Shown in pieces: positions 63,917 to 64,000 of a stretch of DNA of 64,000 nucleotides. The number at the start of each line of letters is the position of its first letter. Position 1 is the first letter of the stretch. The notes under the pieces were generated by a model that saw nothing but the letters and a program-made list of their open reading frames with translations, searched no databases and had not been told where the DNA came from. The stretch spans positions 62,001-126,000 of the forward strand of contig CAZEWK010000089.1 in the NCBI GenBank assembly GCA_964515905.1. The letters run 5' to 3'. This DNA is from GCA-2712985 sp964515905 (GTDB lineage: Bacteria > Pseudomonadota > Alphaproteobacteria > UBA7887). Position numbers and translations under genes: made by a program.

Positions 63917-64000
63917 GCCTTCTAAAGATCCAAAATCTGGGGGTTGATTTTTTTTCTAACGGGAGCCGGGTGAGCGCCGTATCTGGCATCTCATTTGAAA
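63913..64000 (+). CDS. yejF: ABC transporter ATP-binding protein YejF, 5' part
   Basis: Only 29 codons are visible before the window ends. The product begins MSLLKIQNLGVDF and continues to VSAVSGISFE, the usual first strands of a dipeptide-type ATP-binding protein before the Walker A. Position after yejE with a 4-nt overlap supports YejF. Confidence 0.85.
   Translation, partial: MSLLKIQNLGVDFFSNGSRVSAVSGISFE

Noticed and set aside
1..64000. CRISPR arrays, prophage, transposases, toxin-antitoxin or secretion systems
   Set aside because: No regularly spaced repeats, integrase, transposase or other marker proteins were found on reading both strands.

Overview
The window looks like a contiguous piece of an alphaproteobacterial chromosome of moderate GC. 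The lineage call rests on a GcrA cell-cycle regulator gene (19606-19947), an IalB-family protein next to rlmN, a YggT/SRP RNA/dnaX-ybaB-recR backbone, a membrane-anchored CycM-like cytochrome c, and a GH17-GT2 glucan synthase of the NdvB/NdvC type. TRAP transporters, acid-activating CoA ligases and several enolase-superfamily acid dehydratases or racemases suggest an aerobic heterotroph living on small organic acids, possibly marine. The species cannot be named from the sequence.

Layout. 1-5.2 kb: end of a CDP-alcohol phosphatidyltransferase, a YceI protein, a membrane sulfatase-fold phosphotransferase and a GH17-GT2 glucan synthase; probably envelope glucan synthesis and decoration. 5.2-10.9 kb: mtnA, a cupin, a pterin dehydratase, a DUF3429 protein, an EamA exporter and acetoacetyl-CoA synthetase. 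10.9-15.6 kb: quinone oxidoreductase, SPOUT methyltransferase, IalB protein, rlmN, argG. 15.7-19.6 kb: enolase-superfamily enzyme, yggT, tRNA-Ala(CGC), a solitary TRAP binding protein, a fragment of a 2-dehydro-3-deoxygalactonokinase gene and a small lipoprotein. 19.6-28 kb: gcrA, a D-threonine-aldolase-like enzyme, then a tight operon (orphan molybdenum hydroxylase large subunit, mandelate-racemase-like enzyme, haloacid dehalogenase, metallo-beta-lactamase fold hydrolase), a Nudix hydrolase and an alpha/beta hydrolase. 28-33 kb: a full TRAP system with an isocitrate-lyase-family lyase, and a transglutaminase-like protein. 33-39.4 kb: Bax inhibitor-1 protein, propionyl-CoA synthetase, two Nudix genes, a lipase-like hydrolase and an MFS exporter.

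39.5-39.9 kb holds the most striking object: a tRNA-Thr(CGU) gene on the minus strand split directly after the anticodon by a 230-nt group I intron of the Azoarcus/Agrobacterium tRNA-intron type. P1, P2, P4, P7 and P9 can all be drawn by eye, and the mature 76-nt tRNA folds perfectly.

40-49.9 kb: Sel1/SPOR protein, amide-type binding protein, def-fmt-truA, dapE, an EVE-domain protein lacking part of its core, a Rieske protein, acetyl-CoA synthetase and a cysteine-rich secreted protein. 49.9-58.8 kb: glpK, a third enolase-superfamily enzyme, OsmC, recR-ybaB-dnaX-SRP RNA, nudC, pheA and kdsB. 58.9-64 kb: cytochrome c and a yejABE(F) peptide ABC transporter whose binding protein carries an unusual C-terminal membrane anchor; yejF runs off the end.

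Functionally the window mixes housekeeping (translation initiation, rRNA/tRNA modification, DNA repair, Arg/Lys/Phe/KDO synthesis) with uptake and activation of short-chain acids, hydroxy acids, glycerol and peptides. No CRISPR array, prophage, insertion sequence or toxin-antitoxin pair was recognised.
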